Positions 16,389 through 24,136 of a DNA stretch of 64,000 nucleotides are shown here, piece by piece. Positions within the stretch are counted from its first letter, which is position 1; the number at the start of each line of letters is the position of its first letter. Below the pieces are notes generated by a model. That model was not told the DNA's origin. It did no database searches and saw nothing but the letters and a program-made list of their open reading frames with translations. A program made the position numbers and the translations under genes. Origin of the DNA: an uncultured Lachnospiraceae bacterium (lineage in GTDB: Bacteria; Bacillota; Clostridia; Lachnospirales; Lachnospiraceae); NCBI GenBank assembly GCA_947177445.1, contig CAMWUL010000006.1, positions 18,486-82,485 of the forward strand, in the 5' to 3' direction.

Positions 16389-17045
16389 ATGAAGATTATT
16401 GATTTATCGTTGACAATAGACAATGAATGTATGACCTGCGGTACGCCCTGGCATCAAAAGGTGGAAATACGGCAGCTGGGAAGGCTTGATGAGGTGGGGA
16501 GAAATACCCACAGTATTTTATTGGGAAGCCATTCGGGTACCCACATGGATGCACCGCTGCATTTTTATAATGCCGCACAGGGGATAGACAGGGCGGACCT
16601 GCAGAAGATATGCGGTGAAATGACCGTTGTGGATTTTTCGCATATGAAAGCAGGGAGTGTGGTGGAATACGAGGATGTAAAGGAGCTTTCCGTAACAGAG
16701 AGAATGCTGTTTCGCTTTGACTGGTGGAAAAATTGGAAGAGCCCCTGTTATTACAAGGGATTTCCTTTTTTCTCGGAAGAGGCAGTCACCTTTTTAATAG
16801 AACAGGGAATGATCGTCATGGCGCTGGATACGCCGTCTCCGGATGACGGAGGCGCGATTGCGTGTAAGGATGATTCTCCGATCCATAAGAAATTGTTGGA
16901 AAGCGGAGTGGTGCTTATTGAATATCTGTGCAATACAGATTGCCTGATGGCAGATAAAAATTATTGTCTTTTTGCGCTGCCTTTAAAAATTAAAGACTGT
17001 GACGGAGCGCCGTCGAGAGTGATAGCAGTGGAAACGGAGGATTAG
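16389..17045 (+). CDS. Cyclase / kynurenine-formamidase-like metal hydrolase
   Basis: A 218-residue member of the cyclase family (KynB-like). It starts MKIIDLSLTI and has the metal motif SHSGTHMDAPLHF (H-x-G-T-H-x-D-x-P-x-H) near residue 47, with later LDTPSPDDGG and KLLESGVVLIEYL as in the family. Characterised members open formamides, isatin or cyclic amides, or act as esterases; polyketide-cyclase roles are also known for relatives. The start at 16389 is favoured by the family's N-terminus; an in-frame ATG at 16371 would add six residues. In this cassette it could hydrolyse or lactonise the acyl intermediate, which is inference. Confidence 0.8.
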   Translation: MKIIDLSLTIDNECMTCGTPWHQKVEIRQLGRLDEVGRNTHSILLGSHSGTHMDAPLHFYNAAQGIDRADLQKICGEMTVVDFSHMKAGSVVEYEDVKELSVTERMLFRFDWWKNWKSPCYYKGFPFFSEEAVTFLIEQGMIVMALDTPSPDDGGAIACKDDSPIHKKLLESGVVLIEYLCNTDCLMADKNYCLFALPLKIKDCDGAPSRVIAVETED

Positions 17046-17047
17046 CA

Positions 17048-17302
17048 ATGGAAGTAAAAAAATGGATTATTGACTGGATGGCTGACAACAGCGGCGTGAG
17101 CAGTGAAGAAATTTCCCAAAACAGCGAGGCCAATTTTTTTGAGAAGGAATATATAGATTCCTTTGCGTTTATTATGCTCATTGCCGGGATAGAAGAAACG
17201 TTTGGCGTGACATTTGATAATGAGCAGTTCGAGGACAGAGCTTTTTCCACAATTAACGGACTGGCGGAATGCATTGAAAGGAACAGGAAGGATAAAGCAT
17301 GA
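17048..17302 (+). CDS. Acyl carrier protein
   Basis: An 84-residue acidic protein with the four-helix acyl-carrier shape. The phosphopantetheine Ser is in EKEYIDSFAFIMLI near residue 38, in a D-S-F rather than the common D-S-L context. Helix III and IV segments (EETFGVTFDNEQFED, STINGLAECIERN) follow. It is not the housekeeping AcpP, which would sit with fatty-acid genes. GGAGG lies 7 bases before the ATG, and the stop overlaps the next start (ATGA), so it is made together with the N-acyltransferase. It should carry the acid activated by the ligase. Confidence 0.88.
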   Translation: MEVKKWIIDWMADNSGVSSEEISQNSEANFFEKEYIDSFAFIMLIAGIEETFGVTFDNEQFEDRAFSTINGLAECIERNRKDKA

Positions 17303-18081
17303 TTTATCACTATACACGTGAGAATGTTATTGAAGCATTGCGGAAAATAGGAATCGAGCAGGGAGACAGTGTTTTTATTCACAGCAATCTTGGGTTTCTG
17401 GGTATGATGGAGCATTGCGGAACAAAGGAAAAGCTGTGTGAGGAGTTTCTCGGCGCAGTTAAGGAAGTGACTGGCGAGGAAGGTACTATTATTCTGCCTG
17501 CCTTTTCCTATTCCTTTTGTCATGACGAGGTATATAATCCGCTGGAAACAGGAACAACCTGCGGCATGCTTTCAGAATACATGATTCGTCATTTTGGCTG
17601 TAATCGAAGCCTTGACCCTAATTTTTCCATATGCGGCATGGGCAAAAGCATGAGCTATTACAGAGACTGTAACGTGCATGAGGCGTTTGGAGAGGATTCC
17701 TTCTGGGAGCGTCTTGTAAAAGAGGGCGGAAAGATCATGTGCGTTAATTTTGACGCGGGTTCCACTCTGATACACTATATTGAGAGATTGAATCACGTCG
17801 CATATCGGTACAATAAGGCCTTTAACGGCATAAAGATTGTGGACGGAAAGCAGGTACGTGATTATGCTGTACACTTTGTCTATGATTATGATAAACCGGG
17901 AGATGCTTATCATCCTGACAGAATAGATGCCTTATGCAGGGAAAACGGGATTGTGAAGACGGCACATTTGGGAAAAGGAAGTGTTTTGGCATTTTCCGCC
18001 AGGGAATATGTGGATTATATCGGGGAGCTGTTAAAGAAACGTCCGCGGATACTGGTGAAGGATGAGCAGGAGGGTGCATGA
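17299..18081 (+). CDS. AAC(3)-family N-acyltransferase
   Basis: A 260-residue protein of the antibiotic N-acetyltransferase (AAC(3)/YokD) fold. Family marks are DSVFIHSNLGFLG near residue 24, GTIILPAFSYSF, GMLSEYMIRHFG and SLDPNFSICGMGK, with KIMCVNFDAGSTLIHYIE further on; the His of STLIHYIE is the expected active-site residue. AAC(3)-like proteins in surface-glycan loci N-acylate amino-sugars. It overlaps the ACP gene and the aldolase gene by 4 bases each (ATGA junctions), so an acyl-ACP donor is plausible. It is unlikely to be a real aminoglycoside resistance gene, given its operon. Confidence 0.83.
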   Translation: MIYHYTRENVIEALRKIGIEQGDSVFIHSNLGFLGMMEHCGTKEKLCEEFLGAVKEVTGEEGTIILPAFSYSFCHDEVYNPLETGTTCGMLSEYMIRHFGCNRSLDPNFSICGMGKSMSYYRDCNVHEAFGEDSFWERLVKEGGKIMCVNFDAGSTLIHYIERLNHVAYRYNKAFNGIKIVDGKQVRDYAVHFVYDYDKPGDAYHPDRIDALCRENGIVKTAHLGKGSVLAFSAREYVDYIGELLKKRPRILVKDEQEGA

Positions 18082-19148
18082 AAGAGAAAAAATTTGAGAT
18101 TATGGATGTATCCCTGAGGGATGGAAGCTATGCGATTAACTTTCAATTTTCCATCAATGATGAAAAGAATATTTGCACCAGCCTGGAAAAGCAGGGATTT
18201 CGATATATTGAGATCGGTCATGGAATGGGTGTCGGCGCAAGCAGCTTAAAAAACGGTCTTGCACTGCACACGGATCAAGAATATTTGAAATGTGCGCAGG
18301 ATCATATGAAGTCTGCGAAATATGGCATGTTCTGTATTCCGGGAGTCGCTTCGCTTGAGGACATTGATTTAATGGCGGAATATGGATGCTCTTTTATACG
18401 CATCGGAACAAATGTGGAAAGTGTCAGCCAGTCGGAAGAATATATCAGGCACGCGAAAAAGCATCATATGCAGGTAATGGCTAATTATATGAAATCCTAT
18501 GCGGCAACACCTGAGGAGTTTTCTGAGGCTGTAAAGCGCTCTGAGGCGTGGGGAGCGGATTTGATCTACATCGTGGATTCGGCAGGAAATATGATGCCGG
18601 AAGATATTGAAAGATATTATGAAGCGATTCGTAGTTGCAGCAGTAAGGTTAAGGTGGGTTTTCATGGGCATAATAATATAGGGCTCGCTTTATCTAACAG
18701 TCTTTTTGCGGTAGAGCTGGGCGTGGACTTTATTGACTGTTCCCTTCAGGGGATGGGCCGCAGCTCAGGAAATACATGTCTTGAGCATTTTGTGGTCTGC
18801 CTGCAGCGTAAGGGATATGACATACCGGTAGATATCGTTTCGTTATTGCTTGACAGTAAAAAATATATTTATCCGTTTATCAAAAAAGGCGGGATAAATC
18901 CCATTGACACTATTTGCGGTGTTTCGGGCTTTCACACAAGCTATTTAAAGGAAATTCAAAAGTGTTCCCTGAAGCATGGAGTGAATCCCTTATTGTTGAT
19001 TGAGGCATATAGTAAAGAGGATAAAGTCAACATGGATAAAAATTTATTGGACAAGGTAGCCGGACAGCTTCCTCATGATGAACAAAGCCTGACGACCGTT
19101 GACTTTATGGACTATTTCGGCGCGGAGCAGCCTTACGTGTCAGGATGA
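18078..19148 (+). CDS. DRE-TIM aldolase (4-hydroxy-2-oxovalerate aldolase/HMG-lyase-like)
   Basis: A 356-residue TIM-barrel protein. It starts with IMDVSLRDGSYAINFQFS, the metal and substrate motif D-x-x-L-R-D-G, and has VGFHGHNNIGLALSNS (metal His pair) near residue 195, then DCSLQGMGRSSGNTCLE. This is closest to 4-hydroxy-2-oxoacid aldolases such as MhpE/DmpG. The usual partner acylating aldehyde dehydrogenase is not in the window, so the physiological aldehyde or direction may differ. It is the last gene of the six-gene cassette; the following DNA is remnant sequence. Confidence 0.85.
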   Translation: MKEKKFEIMDVSLRDGSYAINFQFSINDEKNICTSLEKQGFRYIEIGHGMGVGASSLKNGLALHTDQEYLKCAQDHMKSAKYGMFCIPGVASLEDIDLMAEYGCSFIRIGTNVESVSQSEEYIRHAKKHHMQVMANYMKSYAATPEEFSEAVKRSEAWGADLIYIVDSAGNMMPEDIERYYEAIRSCSSKVKVGFHGHNNIGLALSNSLFAVELGVDFIDCSLQGMGRSSGNTCLEHFVVCLQRKGYDIPVDIVSLLLDSKKYIYPFIKKGGINPIDTICGVSGFHTSYLKEIQKCSLKHGVNPLLLIEAYSKEDKVNMDKNLLDKVAGQLPHDEQSLTTVDFMDYFGAEQPYVSG

Positions 19149-19306
19149 GGGAGGCTATCGTTTTATCCGTGAGCAATGAGGAAAATGTCTGCTGGAAGCA
19201 GACCGCAAAGAAGGGCGCTTCCTGTATAATCCAGTCAGATGATGAAGATCTGTTGGGTTGAAGAATAATTTGAGAAATTACAGGGAAAGAAATCTAAGGG
19301 ACTATT

Positions 19307-19348
19307 TAACGGGTACCATCATCTGAATGGAACCGGTACTGTGAAGTG
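19307..19348 (+). pseudogene. C-terminal remnant of an SGNH-like gene
   Basis: In one frame the DNA reads LFNGYHHLNGTGTVK and then a stop, matching FNGYHHLNGAGAQK at the end of the 9528-10145 remnant. Nucleotide identity is moderate, so this is a diverged paralogue, not a fresh copy. The rest of the gene is absent. The stretch 19149-19306 before it shows no gene I can recognise. Confidence 0.55.
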
Positions 19349-19351
19349 AAC

Positions 19352-20601
19352 CGGTTTGCTATCTGTGGCTCCTTGGCGCCAGTTATTATTTTTATATGAG
19401 CTGGAATCCCGGTTATGCTCTTTTGATGCTGACCGCGACGGTGATCACCTGGGGAGGCGGACTGCTGATCTGTGCATGTGGGCGGAAGTCCGACAGGAGG
19501 TCGAAGAGGGCGGGGCGTTGTGCCTGGCCGGAGGTATTGTGCTGATTCTGGGGATTTTATTTGTCTTCAAGTATTATGCTTTTGCCGGTGGGTATTTCCT
19601 TTTATACCTTTCAGGGTATCGGGTACATGATTGATGTATACCGGGGGAAGGTTCCGGCGGAGAAGAATTTTCTGCGCTATGCTCTGTTCCTTTCCTTCTT
19701 CCCGCAATTGGTAGCCGGGCCGATTGAACGCAGCAAAAATCTGCTGCGTCAGATCTATGAGCCCCATGAGTTTGATGCGGCGCGGGTAAAGGACGGACTG
19801 CTTCTGCTGGCTACGGTTCTTTTTGCGTTTCAGATTTACTGTGACTTTGGCGGGTATTCCGATATTGCCGTGGGTGCGGCCAGAGTGATGGGTTTTACGT
19901 TGACGAAGAATTTCAAGAGCCCCTATTGGGCTGTTTCGGTAAGCGAATTCTGGCGGAGCTGGCATATTTCCCTGACTACATGGTTTCGCGACTATATCTA
20001 TATCCCTTTGGGCGGAAACCGCCGCGGCAGGTGGCGGAAATACCGTAATCTCCTTCTGACCTTTACCATCAGCGGCCTTTGGCATGGGACCGGATGGAAC
20101 TACGTAATCTGGGGAGGACTCAACGGATTTTATCAGGTGGTGGGCGATTTGACCGGCCGCTTGCGCACCCGTCTGCGGGAGAGCCTGCATATTCGAACGG
20201 AATGCGCCAGCTATCGGCTGCTCCAGCGTCTTATAACCTTTGCGGCGGTGGATTTTTCGTGGTTCTTTTTCCGAGCGGAGGGCTTCAAAATCGCCCTGCA
20301 GATGCTCCGCCACGGCATTCAAAATATCGGGTTGTTTACTTTCTTTGCGCCGGACAATTTGCTGGGCATCAACACCATAGCTTTGTCCGAAAAGAATTTC
20401 TTTGTTATGCTGGCAGGGCTGGCGCTGATTCTGCTGGTGGATTATATGAAGAAGCGGGGCGTGGATTTTAAGAGGCGTTTGGCGGGGCAGAACATCTGGT
20501 TTCGCTGGCTGGTCTACTATGGCTTGATTTTCAGTATTCTCATTTTTGGGATTTATGGCCCGGAGCATGATGCTTCTGCGTTTATTTATTTCCAGTTTTA
20601 A
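19352..20601 (+). pseudogene. Broken MBOAT O-acyltransferase (AlgI/DltB-like)
   Basis: The long intact frame (from about 19561) carries LPVGISFYTFQGIGYMID, FFPQLVAGPIERSKN, YCDFGGYSDIAVGAARVMGF, SEFWRRWHIS-type sequence (here SEFWRSWHISLTTWFRDY) and GLWHGTGWNY with the catalytic His. Upstream, the family N-terminus is seen in a different frame (YLWLLGASYYFYMSWNPGYA) and a further helix in another (LCLAGGIVLILGILFVFKYY). KDGLLLLATVLFAFQIYCDF also joins two segments normally about 35 residues apart. At least one frameshift and two deletions, plus a missing start, make it a pseudogene. Intact relatives O-acetylate extracellular polymers with an SGNH partner. Confidence 0.85.
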
Positions 20602-20615
20602 CCGGGAGGTTTGAA

Positions 20616-20669
20616 ATGAGAGCAGTTAAGAAGGCAGCGGTTAAGCAGACAGCGGCGCTGATGGTGTAA
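20616..20669 (+). CDS. Possible 17-codon remnant or small ORF
   Basis: ATG at 20616 has GGGAGG 8 bases upstream and reads MRAVKKAAVKQTAALMV before a stop. The basic start running into Ala/Leu/Met suggests the first codons of a membrane or exported protein, probably the gene that once followed the MBOAT gene. I do not claim it makes a functional product. Confidence 0.3.
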   Translation: MRAVKKAAVKQTAALMV

Positions 20670-20671
20670 AC

Positions 20672-20695
20672 AGGGGCGAGATAATCATCGCCCCT
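20672..20695. terminator. Bidirectional hairpin terminator
   Basis: AGGGGCGA and TCGCCCCT flank an 8-base loop. It sits between the converging MBOAT remnant (+) and the MetRS-like gene (-). The T tails are short on both strands. Confidence 0.65.
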
Positions 20696-20702
20696 TTATA
20701 GT

Positions 20703-22697
20703 TTATATTTCCACCAGTTGACAATCATGCTTTTTAAAGAAATCCACTCTCGGTTCCAGATACTTCAATTTATGATTCTCCACGTCTGCAATATAAAAAG
20801 AAACCGGCTCAAATATATTACTCCAATCCCACAATTCTTCTCCCAAATTTAGATATTCTCTAAACATTTCACATCCTTCCGGTGCGATTGGATGAACTAA
20901 TATTGCCATAACCTTACAGGCGTAAAAACAATCAATAACAAGCTGTTTTCTGAATTCCGCATTATTCGTGGCATCTGCAATCTTTACATTGTTTACCCAA
21001 TGCTTGTTTACCCCTCGGATAAAGTCATCTAAAACATAAGAGATACGATGAAACTCCTGGTTATACATATAACGCTCATAATTAAGAACCGTTTTCTCTG
21101 TCATAAGTCTTATTTGTTCACTTGCTTCGCCCTTGGGAATTTTTCCGTCACAATTATTCTGAACAGCATAGAAGCAGGTTCGGATGAGCCGGTTAAACAC
21201 ATTGGTTATTAAATTGCCGTCTTTCAGAACCATATCCACGCCAACCCGGTCTTCATCTTTCATAAATACCTGCGGTTTAAAACCTACACTTTTGGAAGAC
21301 AGACCCAAACTCATAAAATGCATCCGCAGCTGATCCTTAGTGTAATAATGAAGCAATTCATCGGCCAAAGGAGGCTTTAATTCGGAACTGCTGCTGGCTT
21401 TTGTATCCATATACAATAAATGTCGATTAGCTATGATGTGGGATAAGTGTACCTTTTCCATATCCGGCACTTCCCCTTTGAGGACCTGTAATCCTGTAAA
21501 TAACCCTGTCTGAGCGATGGCATAGAAATAAATATTATCTTCTCCAATAAACTGATAAACCTTAGATTCCTCATCATACCACCACCTGGATAAGTCGTCT
21601 TCTTTTCCCGCCGCTTTCAGATACGCTAAAGTAAAGGAAATCGGCGCCCACAGCGATTCCGGCCATACCCAAAAGGTGAGGTCTTTTAATCCTTCACACT
21701 CCGGGAATGGTATGCCCCATTCTACATTACCGGACAGCCGAAAGGGAACCAGTGTCTTTCCGGAAGTATAATGAATGCTGCCGGCTTCCAATACATTTTT
21801 AGCCTTGTCACGGTCATCCAGATTTTCAAATTCGAACACAACAGACGGTTTCTTTTCCTCATCGATTAATTTATGAGGGGGCAGCTTTTCTGCCAATTCA
21901 GCCAGGTTGCCTATATACTTTCTTGGTACATATATTAAGGGCTTTTTCAAAAATTCTTCTACGGTTTCCAACTGATATTTACGCGTATTTGTATTTTTCC
22001 GCAGGAAATCATTATATTCCTTTACTGCATGAATACAATATTCTAAATCAAAATACCAGTTTTCCACATCTTTGAGGACAGGTTTTTTATCGGATAAGCA
22101 GCTGATGGGATTGATAAGTTCCGAAGGCAAAAACTGATGTCCCAATGAACACTCATCGGCATATGCCTTCTCCGAAGTGCATCCCGGTATAGGACATTTC
22201 CCTGTTACCTGCCTTCCGTTTAAAAACATCTTTTTTTCTTCATCATAAAACTGAGGCATGGACATTTTCCTGATATATCCATTTTTGTATAAAGTATGAA
22301 ATACTTTCTCGGATACCTGTTTGTGGATCGAACCTGCTTCTCCCAGTGCCGACGCTCCAAAGAAATCTAAACTGATGCCATAGTTTTCCAGGGTTTTCTC
22401 CTGATTCTCATGGTTAACACGTACATAATCTTCCAAAGAACCTTCATACCCTGCTTCCTGCAGCCTGCGATAGCTTTCCATGATAGGAGAACCATAACAA
22501 TCTGTTCCTGAAAGAAAGATAACATTATCTTTTCCGATTCGATCTCTTAAAAATCGTGCAAAAATATCTGCATGCACAAACATGCCGCCTACATGCCCAA
22601 AATGTAAATTTTTATTTCCGTAAGGCATACCTGCCGTAATAATTGCCCGCTTCGGAAATGTGGGGCGTTCATTTGGAGCTAATCGCTTACATATCAT
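20703..22697 (-). CDS. Methionyl-tRNA synthetase-like class I tRNA ligase
   Basis: A 664-residue protein with the MetRS layout. The HIGH box is NKNLHFGHVGG near residue 29. A zinc-knuckle insertion follows (GKCPIPGC and DECSLGHQF near 167-190). WVWPESLWAPISF and FIGEDNIYFYAI match the methionine-pocket region of MetRS. Where KMSKS is expected, the protein has TKASSSSELK near residue 430, losing the second Lys. A helical anticodon-binding domain is present; a C-terminal tRNA-binding domain (Trbp111) is not. The gene is AT-rich against its flanks. It may be a second, specialised or inhibitor-tolerant MetRS, since a normal genome also needs a standard one elsewhere. GAAAGGAAC precedes the start. 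Confidence 0.85.
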   Translation of the reverse strand: MICKRLAPNERPTFPKRAIITAGMPYGNKNLHFGHVGGMFVHADIFARFLRDRIGKDNVIFLSGTDCYGSPIMESYRRLQEAGYEGSLEDYVRVNHENQEKTLENYGISLDFFGASALGEAGSIHKQVSEKVFHTLYKNGYIRKMSMPQFYDEEKKMFLNGRQVTGKCPIPGCTSEKAYADECSLGHQFLPSELINPISCLSDKKPVLKDVENWYFDLEYCIHAVKEYNDFLRKNTNTRKYQLETVEEFLKKPLIYVPRKYIGNLAELAEKLPPHKLIDEEKKPSVVFEFENLDDRDKAKNVLEAGSIHYTSGKTLVPFRLSGNVEWGIPFPECEGLKDLTFWVWPESLWAPISFTLAYLKAAGKEDDLSRWWYDEESKVYQFIGEDNIYFYAIAQTGLFTGLQVLKGEVPDMEKVHLSHIIANRHLLYMDTKASSSSELKPPLADELLHYYTKDQLRMHFMSLGLSSKSVGFKPQVFMKDEDRVGVDMVLKDGNLITNVFNRLIRTCFYAVQNNCDGKIPKGEASEQIRLMTEKTVLNYERYMYNQEFHRISYVLDDFIRGVNKHWVNNVKIADATNNAEFRKQLVIDCFYACKVMAILVHPIAPEGCEMFREYLNLGEELWDWSNIFEPVSFYIADVENHKLKYLEPRVDFFKKHDCQLVEI

Positions 22698-22740
22698 ATT
22701 ATTTTGTTCCTTTCTGAATCCCTGAAATAGATGGAAATAT

Positions 22741-22787
22741 TGTAAAATAAAAACGGTCCAAAACTCGTATCGAGCTTTGGACCGTTT
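22741..22787 (-). terminator. Terminator between the peptide gene and the MetRS-like gene
   Basis: On the minus strand a 12-bp stem (AAACGGTCCAAA with its complement, 22751-22762 and 22776-22787) holds an inner CTCG/CGAG stem and a TAT loop. It is followed by TTATTTTACA. The MetRS-like start is 44 bases beyond, so that gene depends on read-through or a separate promoter. Confidence 0.85.
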
Positions 22788-22816
22788 GGTTCAGATTAAC
22801 CAGGTAAAGATATTTG

Positions 22817-22909
22817 TTATGAACACAGCCCAAAAAGCCCGTTGTCAATTTTGGCAATAGGCTGCTGTTGCTGGTTCATTTTGTTCATAGTAACTGAAAA
22901 TTTAGTCAT
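22817..22909 (-). CDS. 30-residue peptide gene upstream of the MetRS-like gene
   Basis: ATG at 22909 on the minus strand opens a 30-codon frame. The peptide starts MTKFSVTMNKMNQQQQPIAK and ends IDNGLFGLCS. It has one Cys, next to last, four consecutive Gln and three Met. AAAGGAAAG lies 8 bases before the ATG and a consensus promoter begins 28 bases before it; a strong terminator follows 30 bases after the stop. This is the layout of a deliberately expressed peptide. It may be a leader peptide controlling the synthetase, or a small secreted or modified peptide with a leader-core split near NGLFGLCS. I recognise no family. No modification enzyme or exporter is adjacent. Confidence 0.6.
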   Translation of the reverse strand: MTKFSVTMNKMNQQQQPIAKIDNGLFGLCS

Positions 22910-22936
22910 GGTCGTATCTTTCCTTTATCTTGTGTA

Positions 22937-22965
22937 ATTTTAGCAGTATATATTTTAGTTGTCAA
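22937..22965 (-). promoter_or_regulatory. Strong sigma-A promoter for the 30-residue peptide gene
   Basis: On the minus strand, TTGACA (22960-22965), a 17-base spacer and TAAAAT (22937-22942). The -35 hexamer overlaps the last codons of the AraC-type gene. Transcription should begin near 22930, leaving a leader of about 20 bases. Confidence 0.85.
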
Positions 22966-23821
22966 TAGGAATATGATTTTCCTGCCGGTATTCTTTATCT
23001 TGCTGCATATGAGATTCCCGCCGGTACTGGGAAGGAGATAAGCCGCACCATTTCTTGAAAAACGCCGTAAAATGATGATAATCGGGAAAATCCAGATGAT
23101 TGGAGATTTCCTGGACAGTCATGGGCGAATGGCGCAGCAGGTTCATGGATATTTCAAGTCTCAGGGACAGGTAATAGTGGTAAGGAGTGGTCCGGTATTC
23201 CCTTTTGAACACGTCATTGCCCCGGGAACGGGAGAGATGGACGTGAGAGACGATCTCGTCAATATGCAGGGAGCGGTGAACATTCTGTTCAATAAAGCAT
23301 TTCATGGCGAAGGCAGGGGAGGTTTTTTCCTGATGGCCGATCAGGGTTTCCGAAAACAGCTGGATATAATGATGAAGAAAGAGGGCCAGTTCGCTTCTGC
23401 AGTGGGCCGGATCTTTTTTCATAATATGGAATGCTTCGGTGAGGTATTCTCTGTTTCTGAAATTTTCCACATAACAGTTGGCATTCAGATGGTAGTCCGA
23501 TAGCAGGTGCTGCACCAGCATGCCCCGGACATTGAACCAGACCTTGGTCCAGGGATCGTGGGGGTCGGAATAGTAGTGGTAGGTGCAGGGATGGAGGATG
23601 TAGGCGGATCCGGCGCCCAGGGCCGCTTTCCGGTCATTAAAAAAGACATACCCGCGTCCGCTGATAATGTATTCGAACACATAGTGATCCCCGTTGGGGC
23701 GCAGAATATGGTAATTGGGATCCGCAAAGGTGATGCCCGAGGAAAGAGGGGAAAATTCGGCAGAGTCCGGTCCCAGATAAAAGTAATATTCCTCTCTGGC
23801 CGCTCTGTAAATATCCGGCAT
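22955..23821 (-). CDS. AraC family transcriptional regulator
   Basis: A 288-residue regulator. The N-terminal half is a cupin-type sensor domain (PNGDHYVFEYIISGRGYVFF, then GSAYILHPCTYHYYSDPHDP). The C-terminal half has two helix-turn-helix motifs: SLHIDEIVSHVHLSRSRGND and MTVQEISNHLDFPDYHHFTA, followed by FKKWCGLSPSQYRRESH. It is divergent from the GH2-ABC transporter operon and probably activates it when a sugar ligand is bound. Its 3' end overlaps the promoter of the peptide gene. The start has AGGAGG just upstream. Confidence 0.92.
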   Translation of the reverse strand: MPDIYRAAREEYYFYLGPDSAEFSPLSSGITFADPNYHILRPNGDHYVFEYIISGRGYVFFNDRKAALGAGSAYILHPCTYHYYSDPHDPWTKVWFNVRGMLVQHLLSDYHLNANCYVENFRNREYLTEAFHIMKKDPAHCRSELALFLHHYIQLFSETLIGHQEKTSPAFAMKCFIEQNVHRSLHIDEIVSHVHLSRSRGNDVFKREYRTTPYHYYLSLRLEISMNLLRHSPMTVQEISNHLDFPDYHHFTAFFKKWCGLSPSQYRRESHMQQDKEYRQENHIPIDN

Positions 23822-23962
23822 GCTGTAACCTCCTGTTTCATTGCCGCTTGCGGTAATGAGCTCCGTTCTTCGGCTGTTTTTTTTATTCCAATCCCGTCTC
23901 TGACTTTTTCATGTCAAAACAACTATTCAACTTCAATGCAAAAAGGGTTTGGCTTTGTAAAA

Positions 23963-23990
23963 ATTATATAATAAAGAGCGGAAAAATCAA
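23963..23990 (-). promoter_or_regulatory. Promoter for the AraC-type regulator in the divergent gap
   Basis: On the minus strand TTGATT (23985-23990), 16 bases, TATAAT (23963-23968). It lies in the 315-base AT-rich gap between the regulator and the GH2 gene. On the plus strand of the same gap a TAAAAT near 24075 is a weak -10 candidate for the GH2 operon; I see no clear -35 or AraC site. Confidence 0.6.
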
Positions 23991-24136
23991 TCTGTTTTTC
24001 TCAAAAAGACTAAAAGCAGGATTTTTTTATACATATACAGGTCTTTTTTAACCTGATTATTTTATGAAAGCTGTTAAAATATAGCATATAAAAACGAAAA
24101 CGGAGAAAAAACAGAAAAAAGGAAGGAAAATGGCGA

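Noticed and set aside
17299..18081. Aminoglycoside resistance gene
   Set aside because: The fold is AAC(3), but the gene is embedded in a biosynthetic operon with an ACP and ligase, so resistance is unlikely to be its purpose.
9168..20700. Prophage or integrative element
   Set aside because: No integrase, transposase, att-like repeat or structural phage gene is visible; the AT-rich island seems to be glycan and acyl-synthesis genes only.
22698..22912. T-box riboswitch ahead of the MetRS-like gene
   Set aside because: No T-box consensus (AGGGUGGNACCGCG) or specifier-loop layout is present; the only structure is the terminator and a short coding frame.
23123..23133. Copy of the GCGAATGGCGC word
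   Set aside because: It lies inside the AraC-type gene, where the codons are explained by the conserved protein sequence; probably chance.
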